64,000 nucleotides of DNA from Anthopleura xanthogrammica (GCA_964019055.1 OZ025217.1:9747755-9811754), one strand, 5' to 3'. Shown: positions 46,201 to 60,007, counted from the stretch's first letter. Program-made: numbers and translations. Notes: a model not told the origin generated them from the letters alone.

Positions 46201-47909
46201 ATTCCGTGCGGTAAAAAATATTTTAGCGCAGTTGTCCGACATAGCAACAGTAACTAGGGAAGCAGAACAATGATTCGGGAAGTTAATTTTTTTATGAGTT
46301 GAATGATCTTTTTTTTTCGTATTTTCTCCAAACTTCTGTGTTAGAAACTATACATTTTCTCCCAAATTAAAGCTTCTAGATGTCTTCTAGTATTCTAGCT
46401 AGTTTTTCTTTCTTTTTGTTGTAAGCGATCCCAGAATATGCAAAATTAAAAGCAAGTGCACTTTTCAAAGTGCTTCCCGCCTTGCGCGTGTACACCTCAA
46501 ATTTCTCACCAAAAGAGCACTCGAAAATTCTAAAAATTAGACATAGACAAAACTGTGTTTTCCGTCCTCACGTATTAGTCAGACATTGGGCAATCGTTCA
46601 TTTGTTCCCTCGCTGTTTTGTTGCGTTCAATAGCCACTTCTGCTATCTGTATTTTCGTAGGATCACTTCAAACAAAATTAGTGAAATGAGAGTTATATAG
46701 AAACTACGCAATACTGCAAGATAAGCGCGTCATTCGAAGCTGTAAACCCGCTCGAAACTAAATGACAAAATAAATGAATGAATAAATAAATGAGTAAACG
46801 AGTTAAACGCATAAATAACCAGTAGGTGAAACAGATGATGAATAAATATATGAAATAAATTAAATTAATCAATAATTTAATAAAAGTGAAAATAATAATT
46901 GCTAAAAAATTAGAGTCAAAATCATTCTTTTGAAAGGACAAAATTAATAATTTATGTAGCGAAATTTATTTCGGACGCTTAGAAATGTTTTTTTGTTTCT
47001 TAATTTTTTCTCTTTTTTTTTCCAATTTTTTTCTTCGCTTTTCCTTTTTTTTAGTAAAATACTTTTTTTCACCTGGTAAAGTATTAACTGTTTTTTTTAA
47101 TTTAATGAACACTGCTCGGGTTTGCATCATTTTTTTCAGTTTTTTTCTCCTTACTCTATTCCAAACATTTATATTCTTGATCAATATTTTGCTTCCTACA
47201 TTTTCCTAGGTTTACGTGACGCCAATTTACGATCCTTATTCTGGTAGCTTCCTATCCTTATAGATATACGTCATACTACTCTCTTCCATCCACCTTACCT
47301 ACCCCTCATAGTACTAACTGTCATTTCAACTCCTTCAATTTTAGCACATCTACAGGTCTGGCAAAAATTATTTCCATAGAAACAGAACTCAGTCTAGATA
47401 TCCTCGTTTGGTAATTATGATAAGTTCGAGTCGTATTTTAAGTCCTACGCTTTGTTATTGGTCGACTTAATCCCAGACTAGTTGAATTTAGAATATAAAA
47501 CAGGTTGATGACGAACAGTACCCCTCTTGGGTGAGAGATTGTCAATGCTGGTGTTCTCCAGGTGCAAACAGCGCGCAATAGCAAACTAGATCAAGGAAGT
47601 TAAGGCGGCCGAGCTCAGCGTGGTTTGAAACATTCATGGCAAAAAACCCGTCGCTTTATGAACTCCTGAATTCGCTTTACAAGAAGAACCGCTCAAGACT
47701 CACTGAATAAGGAGAAACCATAGTACTAAGAGAGTTCTTCTCGACTTGAGTGAGAATGCATCAGTTGACGACTGTTATTATTTTGGTTGCGATGTGAACA
47801 TACAACGCCAACTGAAGCCGACAGCTAGCTCTCATATCATTCAAGTCTGAAACGGGTAGCGAGTGAAGAAACATTTGAATATTCAAATCCCCAACTTGAA
47901 AGAAAAGAA
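43290..47909. other. 3' UTR of the DAZAP1-like gene, then repeats; no further gene seen
   Basis: A polyadenylation-type AATAAA is at 44543-44548, but the real transcript end is unknown. A MITE-like foldback with CGAAATAG/CTATTTCGAG ends occupies about 43781-43937. A SINE in minus orientation is at about 45135-45310 with B box GGGTTCGAGTC. 45480-45990 contains dispersed repeat also seen at 23880-24000. 47565-47909 is a candidate 5' UTR/promoter of the RasGRF-like gene. Confidence 0.5.
45135..45310 (-). repeat. tRNA-derived SINE, minus orientation
   Basis: The minus strand starts GCCTCTCACCAATGCGACCC with the B box GGGTTCGAGTCTCG, then GGTTTTCCTCAAGCC, as in the SINE at 41640-41865. Confidence 0.6.
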
Positions 47910-50900
47910 ATGCGCTCTTCAGCCCGAATTGCTGAAGAACAAATCCTATACCTCGGATCTTTGGCGAGACAGTACTTCACGCTAAAAGGCCAACTATATT
48001 TGAAAGCCAGTGATACTGGGAAATGGCAACTCAAATTTGCAGCTCTCTACCAAAACTTTTTATTTTTTTTCGAAAATGAGGAGTCGACGAAAGTAACTGG
48101 GGTCGTCTTGCTCGAGCATTCTACTTGTGAACATACTTGTTTGGTGAATGTTAAAGACTTAGAAAACCAGGTAAGGTTATATAAATAAAGAAATGCTCAC
48201 TCTTAAATTGATTTCTTGAAGTACTGTGCATGTGAAATGGCTTACGAATTGTTATCAGCACAAATGAAACTTTTCTTAATTCGCCGAATATTTATTTTCA
48301 ACTCCTCCGCTTTCACGGCTCAAATGAAAATGCACTTGAAAATCGTTTATTAATCTAATGTATTATTACTAATTTTTGGGGATATTTTTCGGTGCCTGGT
48401 AAAACTGCAATATTTTATCAGAATCCCATTTGTAGCATTGGAAGCCATTTGAGAACTATATACCTTAGAAGTATATGACTGCTCGATCAATATTATCCCA
48501 CCCGTGCAATTTAACTCGATGTGTTTTCAACGCATAAATTTCAAATGCTCATTTTGAGAAGTGCAGTCACGATTATTGTTTAAGGAACGCGTTCTTTTGA
48601 ATATTCATTTACGATCAGTTTATATATCTTCCAAGTACTTGATCTGATATCAATGAGCAGCTTGTAGAAGTCGTGTGTTGTCGTAGGAGAAAAGAAAACA
48701 CAAAATTTAAGAGGGAAAAAGCTAAGCTTTGATAGAAATTATAACAGCGGACGCTAGCCATTACGTTACCATACCTAAAAGCCATTGTCTTAACTCGAAT
48801 CTTTTGTAACATTTCCCCATAATCACATCAAGAAATGAGAATATTTTGTCTCTCGAGATCAAAATACCAAAAAAATTCACCGTCTACATTTTTGCAGATC
48901 AGCACTATTTTGGGGGATAATTCTTCAGGCTGAATTACAGATTTGAAGTAAAAGGTTTTGAGCTTGTGTGTTAAATAACATAAAATGACTTGGCCAGCTG
49001 GATGATTTTTTATGAATGGACAAAATCATCACTTCGGCATAACCTTTTTGCTCTAAATTTTACCGACAATGAAATATTGCTTTAAAACTCTTGGAAATCG
49101 TCACCGAGCGACTAAGCATTTGTGCTGACTGCTTTATAGTTTTATTTTAGTCTTAGAGAAATTCTAAAAATAAATGCAAGGTTTACATTGTAATTATAAG
49201 GTATATTTATATTTTTATTCCAAAAAAATTGGAGATTTTTAAAAGGGTTGAAATAAATTGATAATCTTTCGGGGGAACAAGTGTTTGGTTTGATTTTCTA
49301 TCAGTCTGGGAGGCATGAATTGAAGTGGAATTGAAATTCTGCTCAAAAACAAACAAACTAGCTAGTATTCATACACACTCTGTCATGAGAATTGGCGTTT
49401 TTAAATTGTCATTATCGCGAGCGAAGTAAACCCTGATAAGAAATCAAATATTTATGATCTTTTGCGACTAATATTTTTTTCGCTTTTTTTTTTATTTTTT
49501 ATTTTCGCATCTTTAAAACAATAACCCCTATTGCTAGAGTCCAACTCATGAGCTTACAATAAACTCTTTTATCAGGGTAATAGAATAAACTTACTGCTGA
49601 GAAAATTGGGATAAAATAAAAACGAAAAGATATTTCAATAGATTAAGAAATTTTCTATTCTTTGTTTTTCAAAAACAAGTCGTAAAAATACAGCAATTTA
49701 GTGCAAAAAATAGCTCCAAATCTCGAGTTACCACTTAAGAATGCATCACATTGTAAAAACGAAAATCATTCCAAGTCTTATACTTCTTATCTAAAGTGAT
49801 AATATTTTGAAGGTGGGTCTGATCGTAAAAATCTTTTTTTTGGTTCGTATTTTTCCATGAATGCATAATGTTATTCATTTAATAATTTATAATTTGCGGA
49901 TATGCATTCTAAGTACTCCATATATCTTGACAAAAATTTAAGACAATGAAATTCGCCTTTAATTGATCTTAAGTTGAGGGAACACGAAGTACAGGCAGAT
50001 TAAAATCTACGCGTATTGGTGAACGATAAGTGAATAAGATTATAAGTCTCAATTACAATGACATTGAATAAGATTTGTTGCTCAGCCAAAAATATCGGGT
50101 TTCATCTGTTAAATTACTTAAAATTAGATAAAATTTATACTTTTTTTTGAACAGAAGGAATTGCAGTAAATTTTTTGTTGACAAAGGAATTTCAAAGAAA
50201 GTGTAAAATTGATTGTAAAATAAATAGAGGTTTTATAATACAGTAAATATATATAAGATTTCAACAGTTAAACCACTTACAAGTGACATTAAATAGTTGC
50301 TTATTTTCAAGAGAAAAAGGAACCAACACACTGTGGGAAATGTGCAAAGGTGATGGTGATGGATGGTGGTAGGTGTTATGATGATGATGACAGTGGATGG
50401 TGGTGTTGATGATGATGATGACAGTGGATGGTAGTGTTGATGATGATGATGACAGTGGATGGTGGTGTTGATGATGATGATGATGTCAATGGATGGTGGT
50501 GTTCATGATGATGATGATGACAGTGGATGGTGGTGTCGATGATGATGATGACAGTGGATGGTGGTGTTGATGATGATGGTGCCAATGGATGGTGGTGTTG
50601 ATGATGATGATGACAGTGGATGGTGGTGTTGATGATAATGATGATCTCAATGGATGGTGGTGTTGATGATGATGATGATCTCAATGGATGGTGGTGTTGA
50701 TGATGATGATGATCTCAATGGATGGTGGTGTTGAGGATGATGATGATCTCAATGGATGGTGGTGTTGATGATAATGATGATCTCAATGGATGGTGGTGTT
50801 GAGGATGATGATGATCTCAATGGATGGTGGTGTTGATGATGATGATGATCTCAATGGATGGTGGTGTTGAGGATGATGATGATCTCAATGGATGGTGGTG

Positions 50901-53900
50901 TTGATGATGATGATGATCTCAATGGATGGTGGTGTTGAGGATGATGATGATCTCAATGGATGGTGGTGTTGATGATAATGATGATCTCAATGGATGGTGG
51001 TGTTGAGGATGATGATGATCTCAATGGATGGTGGTGTTGATGATAATGATGATCTCAATGGATGGTGGTGTTGAGGATGATGATGATCTCAATGGATGGT
51101 GGTGTTGAGGATGATGATGATCTCAATGGATGGTGGTGTTGAGGATGATGATGATCTCAATGGATGGTGGTGTTGATGATGATGATGATGACAATGGATG
51201 GCAGTGTTGATGATGATGACAGTGGATGACATCCAGCATCTGGACTATCCCCCTGGTTGGTCATGATGATGGTGATGAATAGCGGTTATAATGATGATGG
51301 ATGGTGGTGGTGATGATGACAATGGTTAATAGTTGATCATGATAATGGTGATAATGAAGGATGTTAATGATGGTGATGCCGCATGATAATGAATAGTGTT
51401 GATGAAAAAGAGTAATGGTGAACTGATAACAATAATAAATAATACAATTTTAATGATTATTATTCTAAAATTTGAACTAATGAACTTCTATAAACTGCAA
51501 AACAGTTTATGAACAAGTCAAAAATATCATTCTGTGATAGTGGTAGTTGCTATAGCAACTATATGATTTTAATATTAATTTTAATTGTTTTTAAACAATT
51601 GTTATTAAAATAACAATTCAAGGGTAATTAATTAAAGTAATTTAGATCATAAAAACTAACAATTCTGAGATCTACTTAATGAGGTGTTGATTGAGCTCAT
51701 GCTTAAAACATTCTCAAAAATTTGTCATATAATTTGAATATTTCTAGACGGTTAAATACATATATATTTAAATAGGCATATGTGTACATATATCTAAATT
51801 ATATATACCTGAAAAATTGATGAAAAGACTCTGTGTTGCTATAGCAACCAGACTAAAATTTAAATGCTAATCTACATATTGTATACTAGACAGATCAGTG
51901 AGATAAGAAGGTAAGCCAACAATGTTTGAAAGCTCACATTAACTTTGACAATCTTAAAAGCTCTGCTCTTGAATTTGTGCGGACTTTGTGGAATTAGCTA
52001 AAGAAGGCTTTTTAGAGTCGAGGCGCATCAAAAATTATCCTTTAAACAGAACTTAATTACTGAGAGTCTGATTTTTATAAGTTAAACAATATTTTGAATT
52101 AAAAAAAAAATTCCAAGCAAATTTATTTATATATTAATGGGCCTCTCAACTCCTAATACAAAAATATTTTTTGATGTATAAATTTTGTAATAATCTATTA
52201 GAAATTTATTACAAAGTTATTATTTTTAAAATTTCTATTATTATTATAATTTTTATTATTATTATTATCATTATTATTATTATTATTGCTCAGAAAAGTA
52301 AAACAGGAATAACAATATCTAGACATATCGAATTGAATATTCATTTTTTTGTGATCAAGTGTGCAGGTAAACTGACATTGTGCCCCACCTACCTAGTTTT
52401 TCAAGGTTTCCTACAGCTCTGTTGTCACACTAATTGCCACTTATAATGTTCTAGCACGACAATCTTAACAGCAGCTGCAAAGACAAGCAAAACTGCAGTT
52501 TGAGACAGAAAATGGGTCTTCTAGACTGGAAAGATTAAGATATCTCAATGACTAATGACATGACCATAGCTTCGTCTGCAGGCAACTTCTATGTTTGGAG
52601 TTCCTGTGTAATACATCTCTGGTCCCCTATAGACCCCTTTCATGTGACATCAAAGCAGCTCAATTTGGGGGACAAAACAAAATAATTTCAATCTCCTGTA
52701 ATTTGGAACCTATTGTTTGTCCTCCAAATTGAGCTGCATTCAGATGTGTTGCAATGGGTCTATATAACACCACAGGACTCCCATAAGATTGAGTAGCCTG
52801 CTGAGGCTGATGCCAAGGACGTGAGACATGACTCATGATTGATTGAATATTTTTTCATGTTTCAGAATTGTTTTACTATTTTTGTTCCCCTGGGAGAGAA
52901 CCAAAAACAGCTGATAACATTACGAGCAAGTTCAGAAAAACAGTGTACAGCATGGATCGAAAACATAAGGAAATCAAGGTATTTATTAGTCAAAGAAATG
53001 AGGAATAATAATAACTAGCCATAAGCTTGCCTAAAAAGATATATCTTAAGACGTGATTTAAATGTTTCAATACACTGGATTAAACATAGTTCTTTTGGTA
53101 AGTTATTCCATAGTTTAGGAGCAGCAAATGCAAAGGCCCTGTCACCTAATGTCAGCTTAGATTGAACAGAAGGAACACTCAGGAATGGGAGAGGAGGGAT
53201 CAATAAAATGAATGAATGAATAAGAATGATGACAGAATCTAAAGGGAATTTTAAAAGAAGATGCAGACATAAAAGAAATAAAGATTGACCAGCTTCCCAA
53301 AATCTACTTGATTGGCAGATCTACATTGTGGGTTTGGGTATTCGTTTAAATCCCCTAAACCACAATCAAACCTCTTAAATAAGGACAAGATACCCCCTAT
53401 CTATAAAACATCCATTGCAAGAAATCCTTTTTGTTTTTGATTTGGTGCTTTGAGTGAACCCCCCCCCCCCCCCCCCCCTCTTTTTGGTTCGGCAGTTTGC
53501 CAGTCAAACCCCCTAACCAAAATTTAAACCCCGCTAGCAAAAATCCTGGATCCGCCCCTGAACAATGGTTTCAAGTTGAGGCTGGACTTAATAAAATACA
53601 GTAAATGTATGAATTGATCAGGTCCAACCTCAACCTCAACATAGAGCCATTGTTTCATGGTCCCTCAAGTGAACTTGTTAAAGGTTTATTAAATGAGTAA
53701 ATGAATCATTTTCTAAGATTAAGATTGAAAAGTTAATGATATTTTCAGTTAATAATTTATTATGAATATTCATTTTTGATAGGGGGAAGCAGTATATTGA
53801 CTGCTATATTTTCAAATTACTACCCCCCCCCCCCTCCCCAAAACACACACAGATATTTTAGGGTGCACTGTAGTGATTGACATGCCATTCCGATCCCTTG

Positions 53901-56900
53901 ATTATTATTTCTTTTATTGATCTCAAGGGTATGACAATACAGAGGGTCCTGAAGGGAGGGTCCAAATTCCATTCCCAGCCCAAAGTTTTGCAAAATCCCA
54001 GTCCTGGTCATGAAAAATCTCAGTTCCAGTTATAGTGTTAGAGTTAGAGATTTTCCAAAATCCCAATCCTAGTAATGGCTAAATCCCAGTCCCAGTGCAT
54101 GAAATCCCATTTTTCCATCCCCCCCAAAAAAGGCGAATCCCAGCTCCTATTTTTCTAAGATGGAAAAATATTGTACTAAAGAATGATAGTTTAACAGAAT
54201 ACCACTGTGTTCCTTGATTATTACAGACTCATTTACTCAGGGCTAGCCTCACTTCGTTGTCTAAATATTCACAAATGAGAATGCACGCACAACTTCAACA
54301 ATTATACAATGTCAAACACTTTGAAATTCTTTGAACCTTCACTGGAACACGTGAATATTCTACACAAACTCGAGGCTAAACCCTGAGCAACAGAGAACTT
54401 GAAACTGGAGTGTTTTAGAGTGAAAAAAGCTTACCTTTTCTTCAAAAACATGCTGTTCAGTTGTCTTGACCATGAGTTTTATATTTTCATATTCTCTCAA
54501 TATTCGTGGTCAGCGTACTGTACATGCGCATTCTCTACAAAAGAATCAGAAAACTGGTTTTAAAACCATTTGTGAATGAATTTTTTGGAATGTTTATTTC
54601 AGTACTTGTCAATGCCTTTTTTCAGTTTTTCAGAGGTCAAATCCACGATGAATGAGCTAGACGAGAAGTACAACCACTTGGTGCAGGTGATGGAAAGCGA
54701 GAAGACTGCGAAATGGCAGTTAATGCAACAGTGTAACGATCAAGTAGAAACCATCGCCATACTTAGGAATGAGGTGAGAATTCTTCATTATCCTTAATTT
54801 ACATTTTGAAACCACTATAATACTACTAGGAATCTTTTCTAGTTAATCTCGCAAACTAGTTCAAACATTTGAATAAGCAAAAAAGAGAAAAACGAATTAA
54901 CCTTATCTTCTTTTCTGGGATTAGTTTTGATCAAAAGCGGGCTCCCTGTGTTCAGAAAACGTCATCTCTTGAATATTATTTCTTTGTTTTCTGGTGACGT
55001 AAAAAGGGAAATATTAAAATATAGAGGGTTTTTCATGCTTTTGCTATTCAAACTTGGCACGTTTTGACTTTCGAAATAAATGAATAAAAGTATTTTTTCT
55101 CTATTCTATTTTTCCGATCAAAATTGGGCTCCCTGTGTTCGAACTCATGTCATTCTCTTGAATATTATTTCTTTGTTTTCTGGTGCCACTTGTAAAGTTG
55201 GGTCCTGAGGGTTGATACGTGGTCTAAAATATATATTTATAAAAAAAATCTAAAGAGTTGGTTTCGCGCATATTGAGGTAGACCTACTTCGGACAGGCGG
55301 GGGTGGGGAAGGGGTATGTTCGTCTTCTTCCGATAAAAAAATAGTTCGCATGCATCCCTTCCCATGATAATACGTTAAAGGGAAAATGGACATGGCCGCC
55401 ATGTTGGTTGATGTAGCAAAAGAAACCAAGACTACAGGCGCGGATCCAGACCGGTTTGCAACGGTTTACGGATATTGTCAGATTTTACTGTTCACACATG
55501 GTGATATAAGCCAGTTCAAAGTTTAAGAATCGTTGTCAGTGCGCATGCGATTTTTTCCCGAATTTCTCACCTTCTTTTGTTTAAACCTTCTTTTTTTTTT
55601 GATTAAACAAAAGGTGAGAAATTCGGGATAAAATCGCATCCGCACTGAAAACAATTCTTAAACTTTGAATTGACTTATAGAGGATGAGTAATAAGGTACG
55701 GAGTTGCTGTGTCAGAATAACGAAGTTATGTCAAATAAAGACAATACAAATGTTTAGGATGACATAACCGATTACATAACCTCGAACAATGCCAGGTTTA
55801 TATAGTGGAAGAATAAATTTAATCTAAGAAGGCAGTTAGACGTGAACGACACAACATGTACTGAGGAATGGAAGAGAACACGAAAGGATAAGCAGCTGCA
55901 AAGAAACAGAGAAAGAAAGAACATAACAAGACCAGAACAGAACAGAACAGAACAGAACAGAGGACACAAGCGGATTCAACGGAGGATAAAAGCAAGGACA
56001 GTAGTATTGAATTTCGAACAATTAATTGCAACGTATAAATTTAGAATAAGAATCGTTTGATTGAATTATAATTGAGTTTCGTTCTTGAGAAGATTAAAGA
56101 ATTTGAATTTGTGGAAAAATCTCCTAATTGCCTCTCCTGAAGATCCAAGTCTGGACATGCTGTTTCATTTTGAGTTCAAAAACCGGTCAACTTTTGGTCT
56201 GGATCTGCCCCTGGACTAAAGCTTCGTTGAAGTCATCCAACATGGCAGTCATGACGTCACACGCAACCATGCAAAAAATAAGTGAATCTAGGAAAAAAAA
56301 ACGTTTCATTGCAGTCACTTTTGTCTTGTCAACCAACATGGTCGTCTCCCCCGCAGCCGTTTTCAGGATCGTCACGCAACGCTCTCTAGACACTAGTTTA
56401 TAGGGGGTAGATAGCGTTGCGTGACGACCCTTAAAACGGCTGCGAGGGAGACGACCAACATGGCCGCCTTATCTCTCTAGGCAATGATTGTGAACTATCC
56501 AATATATTTTCTTCTCAGATTTCATTATTGCGTCAAAAGAATTCTGATGGAACCAAAGAAGAAGAAAGCGAAGAAATAAAAAGTATTAAGAAGGTAAACC
56601 GGGGGGGGGGGGTGTTTTTCTCAGATGAAACCTGGGCCAATAAGGCCTGTTGCACTGTGCAATATTGTCAGCAACTTGTCTCTCGATGCTTGAAAAGGTA
56701 GCGTTACAGGTTGCCGAGGTGAGGTGTTACACTGCAACGCGATCTCAGCAACTTAACTTAACAACAAAGGATAAAGCTAAATTGTAAATTCAATAATGAT
56801 AAAATTTCATTCAACATTTTCCTTAAAAACATTAAAATTTTAAATTACTAAAATAGGTTCAAAGCCTTATTCGTGGCTGGCTCTGCCGAAGACGATGGCA

Positions 56901-59189
56901 CAACATCGTACAAGACTACATCCGGTCTCCGCACGCAGAGAGCATGCGCAAGCGGAACTCAATCTGCTTCCACTTGGTCGAGACGGAAGAGGAATATTTA
57001 GACAATTTGTCGACGTTGGTGTCTTGTTTTTATCGGCCGTTCAAAATGGCGGCCAGCTCGAAAAGACCTCCGATAACACATGAAGAAGTGAACTCGATAT
57101 TTCTAAATAGGTATTTTACAAATGAATAACTTAGCAAATAAATAGATTAAACATTGTAAATATATATGTTTAGCCCCCTTCACCTCCCTAAAATGGCGCT
57201 ATTGAAATACGGAAATAAAAAATTAATCAACTTTCTTTTCAAAAAGTGGCGCTATTTGAATTCTAAATCAAACAGTTAAACGATCTAAATAAACACGCTT
57301 TCGCCCAATTCTTTCACCCGTTTTGCCCCAAAAAGTCGCACTATTTGGATACTAAATTAAACAGTTGAACAATCTGAGTAAACTCGCTTAGCTCAATTTC
57401 AAATTTTATCGTCCATTTGCCAACACAGATGCTTTCGTAAAGTTCACTTTTTCTTATCTTTTTTCTTTTCTTTCACCAGTGAAACTATTCTTTTCCTCCA
57501 TCAAATATTCCTCAAAGGTTTGAACACGAGAATGGAGAGCTGGCCAACATTAATCTTAGGTGAGAAAATGAGCTTCACGATAACTAATGGGCAAAATTAG
57601 GGAAGTCGAAACCATGAATTATGGTGTAGACCCATTGTAGAACGTCACAATAGAATTAAATCTCCTGAGAATTGGAAACCTATTGTTTTGTTCTCCAAAT
57701 TGAGCTGCATTCCAACGTGCTGCAAGGGTCAATATCAGTGGTATATATTAGCCATTTTGTAGAGAAAACCAAATCAAAAGAATGAAGTGTCGCTGTCCGA
57801 GGAAAAGCTAAATTGTATAAGCAACAACACCTTAAAGTCACGTGCACAATGAGTCACGTGCGTGTGCAGTGTTATACACGTGACATTGTTGTCACGCCAG
57901 CCATGTTGCATGTACGACAGAGCAAAAAAAGCCTATTTGGGAATCTGTTTTCTTGTAAAAATATTACATTATTTCTGCCCAGTATACAAAATATTAGCCG
58001 TGAAACTGTCAAGGTTTTTTGTGTGTGCGAGAACCGGCTGCAAGAAAGAACAGGTTCGCTATGACTGCACGCTAATTTAGTTATCGCTCAAAGTCTAGGA
58101 TTTCATTGGCTGACCTTGACTTAAGTTTGAAGGTCAAGCCAACTGGTGGAAGTGAGACAGCAGCTGACAGAACTGAGTCAAAGGTTAAATTACATTTTAA
58201 CTTGGACTAAAAAACATCGTGAATTCGAGATTTTCCACTTGTGAAAATATGAGAGGTGGTTGAATATTTTCAACAGTTTCTTTCCATAAATATATTGGAT
58301 ATGTTTTTGCGATTTTAATTTTCGTGAAAAAGGAAAGAAACTAAGCCATAATATGTCGTTTAAACATAAGGTATGTACTTCATGTATTGTAGATATTTTT
58401 GTTTTTTTATATTGTTGGAATAGTAGGGATACTTACCGTAAAGTACGTGAAGTATTATCCTTAGTACTAGAATACGTTTTTGAATTTATTTTTACTATTT
58501 TCAAATTTTGGTTAAATATTGGAAATTTTTAGACGAAAAGCGAAAAGCAAACCAAATTTCGTGACAAAAGGCCGAGAAGCCAACGGATTGCTGAACCTGG
58601 GGTGTGCAAGTTTGCATGTGTTTTTATTGTTTCTTGATTGGTTCAACAGGTGATTTGTTTGATATGCTTCTACCCATGCTAAGTATCTACCAAGAATACG
58701 TACGAAACCATCACTACAGTCTACAGGTAATACTCTAGTTTCGGATAACCTTTTGTGCAATTTTTCCCCATTTCAGTCCACGTGTTATTCTCTAGAGAAT
58801 AAGATTCTTTGTTTGAGTTGTATCCATATTCATGTTTCTTCTCATGCGCAACCGTTAAACAAAGAAATGATACTCTAGAGAATGGCACGTGGTCTGAAAT
58901 GGGAAAACATTAATCCCTAGCCGAAGAGGTCTGTTTTTTTTTGTGTGTGTAGAATATTCATAAGTTTCAGTGAAGGTCCTTGGAATAGTCCATTTGCATA
59001 ATAAGCAGGTCAAGTGACTCTACACCCTCCTCGTAAACCAAGGAGTTGTTTCATAATGAACACCAGAAATTGAAAGACTGTCTCGATATTAGAAGACTGA
59101 AATTATTATAGATTAATTTCTTCTCAGTAAATCACATTTCAAATGTTAAAATGCGCAATATAAGTATGAAATATTTTTATTATTACTAC

Positions 59190-59220
<31 letters not shown>

Positions 59221-59294
59221 GTTATCATTATTATCATTATTATTATTGTTGTTATTATTATTATTGTTATTGTTATTATTGTTGTTGTTATTAC

Positions 59295-59358
<64 letters not shown>

Positions 59359-59647
59359 GGAACAAAGGACCAAGTCTAAACACACAATCAGACTCCATAC
59401 GTGCAAAAATATTTGTTTAATAATTTGTCACGCGCATTGATCCCAAGAGGATAATTCATCTCAATGTAATATTCAAATTTATCGAATAAACCAACTCACT
59501 TGAAAATGATGTCAGCGACATCGAAACGTCGTAAAATAAGCGTTCTGTCTTATATTATCAAAATTTGTCCAAAAGCCACTCTTTTGAAAATTATTATTGT
59601 TATTATTATTATTACTATTATTGTTGTTGTTGTTATTATTATTATTA

Positions 59648-59685
<38 letters not shown>

Positions 59686-60007
59686 TCTTCTCAGTAAATA
59701 ACATTCTCTTGCTTCAAAAACTCTCATAACCTCCCGCACAACAGACCAACTGTGTTTTCAATTGCGCCGGGCTTTCTGTGGCGACTCGTGATAAATAAAC
59801 TTGGCTTGTATTGATCCAATAATGCTCATATATATATGATTAAGTGTTGCGTATACATTTTTTGACAATTATTGTTGTATTTTGTTATAGACTTTAACGG
59901 AATGTAAGCAGCGACCTGCGTTTAATCGTCAGCTCAAACTATACGAGGAGAAGCCAGTGTGTGGAGGCAGATCTTTGGAGTCTTTCTTGACTTATCCCAT
60001 GCATAGG
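47910..60007 (+). CDS. RASGRF: RasGRF-type guanine nucleotide exchange factor, first eight coding exons; partial
   Basis: Exons: 47910-48170, 52866-52978, 54626-54773, 56519-56593, 56857-57110, 57480-57559, 58650-58726, 59891-60007. All are GT/AG with matching phases, giving 375 codons. Residues about 20-125 are the N-terminal PH domain ([18 protein letters not shown]; closing-helix Trp in CTAWIENI), split after LENQ, near the boundary implied by vertebrate RASGRF. Residues 126-200 form a coiled coil. An IQ motif follows ([10 protein letters not shown]), then the DH domain start with [14 protein letters not shown] and [14 protein letters not shown], continuing through [17 protein letters not shown] to [11 protein letters not shown]. 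The family activates Ras through CDC25 and Rac through DH, under calmodulin binding at the IQ. The rest of DH, the second PH, REM and CDC25 lie beyond the window. The ATG at 47910 matches the family start. Confidence 0.93.
50350..51230 (+). repeat. 34-bp minisatellite in intron 1 of the RasGRF-like gene
   Basis: The core GATGATCTCAATGGATGGTG repeats at an exact 34-bp spacing through about 50640-51180. The left part (50350-50640) has a related, less regular unit with GACAGTGGATGGTGGTG. About 25 units in all. GAT-triplet runs vary within units. Confidence 0.9.
52628..52764. mobile_element. TATAGACC MITE, copy 3
   Basis: TATAGACCCCTTTCATGTGA to GCAATGGGTCTATA. It lies 100 bp upstream of exon 2 of the RasGRF-like gene. 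Confidence 0.8.
53015..53203 (-). mobile_element. LINE 3' end (CR1/L2-like), minus orientation
   Basis: The 62-codon minus frame has [17 protein letters not shown] and [15 protein letters not shown], the final block of the reverse transcriptase protein seen at 1-921. It is 5'-truncated and is in the intron after RasGRF-like exon 2. Confidence 0.8.
53455..53560. repeat. C-tract repeat remnant
   Basis: A run of about 20 C's is followed by TTTTTGGTTCGGCAGTTTGC and GGATCCGCCCCTGA. It looks like the end of a dispersed element. A second C run is at 53823-53836. Confidence 0.5.
54236..54415. repeat. repeat shared with 33360-33650
   Basis: ACTCAGGG.TAGCCTCA, CACAACTTCAACAAT and AACCTTCACT.GAACA through CCCTGAGCAACAGAGAA match the DAZAP1-intron copy, without the inner MITE. 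The ends CTCAGGG and CCCTGAG are inverted. Confidence 0.7.
55513..55675. repeat. foldback with arms of about 65 bp
   Basis: CAGTTCAAAGTTTAAGAATC...CACCTTCTTTTGTTTAA is inverted as TTAAACAAAAGGTGAGAAAT...TTCTTAAACTTTGAATTG. It lies in the intron before RasGRF-like exon 4. Confidence 0.8.
56340..56456. repeat. foldback with arms of about 45 bp
   Basis: GGTCGTCTCCCCCGCAGCCG at 56340 and its inverted partner ending GGGAGACGACC at 56456, both with GCGTTGCGTGACGA inside. It ends about 60 bp before RasGRF-like exon 4. Confidence 0.8.
57627..57734. mobile_element. TATAGACC MITE, copy 4 (internally deleted)
   Basis: GTAGACCCATTGTAGAACGTC to GCAAGGGTCAATA. It keeps the CTCCAAATTGAGCTGCATTC half but has lost part of the left half. 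Confidence 0.7.
58763..58911. repeat. foldback with arms of about 55 bp
   Basis: TTTTTCCCCATTTCAGTCCACGTG and TATTCTCTAGAGAATA at the left are inverted at the right (ACTCTAGAGAATGGCACGTG, TCTGAAATGGGAAAA). Confidence 0.75.
59172..59358. repeat. ATT trinucleotide microsatellite, long
   Basis: About 185 bp of ATT with GTT and ATC interruptions lies in an intron of the RasGRF-like gene. Open frames over it are homopolymer strings and not coding. Confidence 0.95.
59590..59684. repeat. ATT trinucleotide microsatellite
   Basis: About 95 bp of ATT with GTT interruptions, 230 bp from the previous one. Both are followed by TTCTCAGTAAAT..CATT, so they may be tails of two related retro-insertions. Confidence 0.9.

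Noticed and set aside
50376..50684. His/Ser-rich minus-strand frame of 102 codons
   Set aside because: It is a translation of the GAT-rich minisatellite.
59146..59420. Poly-Asn, poly-Tyr and poly-Leu frames
   Set aside because: These are translations of the ATT microsatellite.
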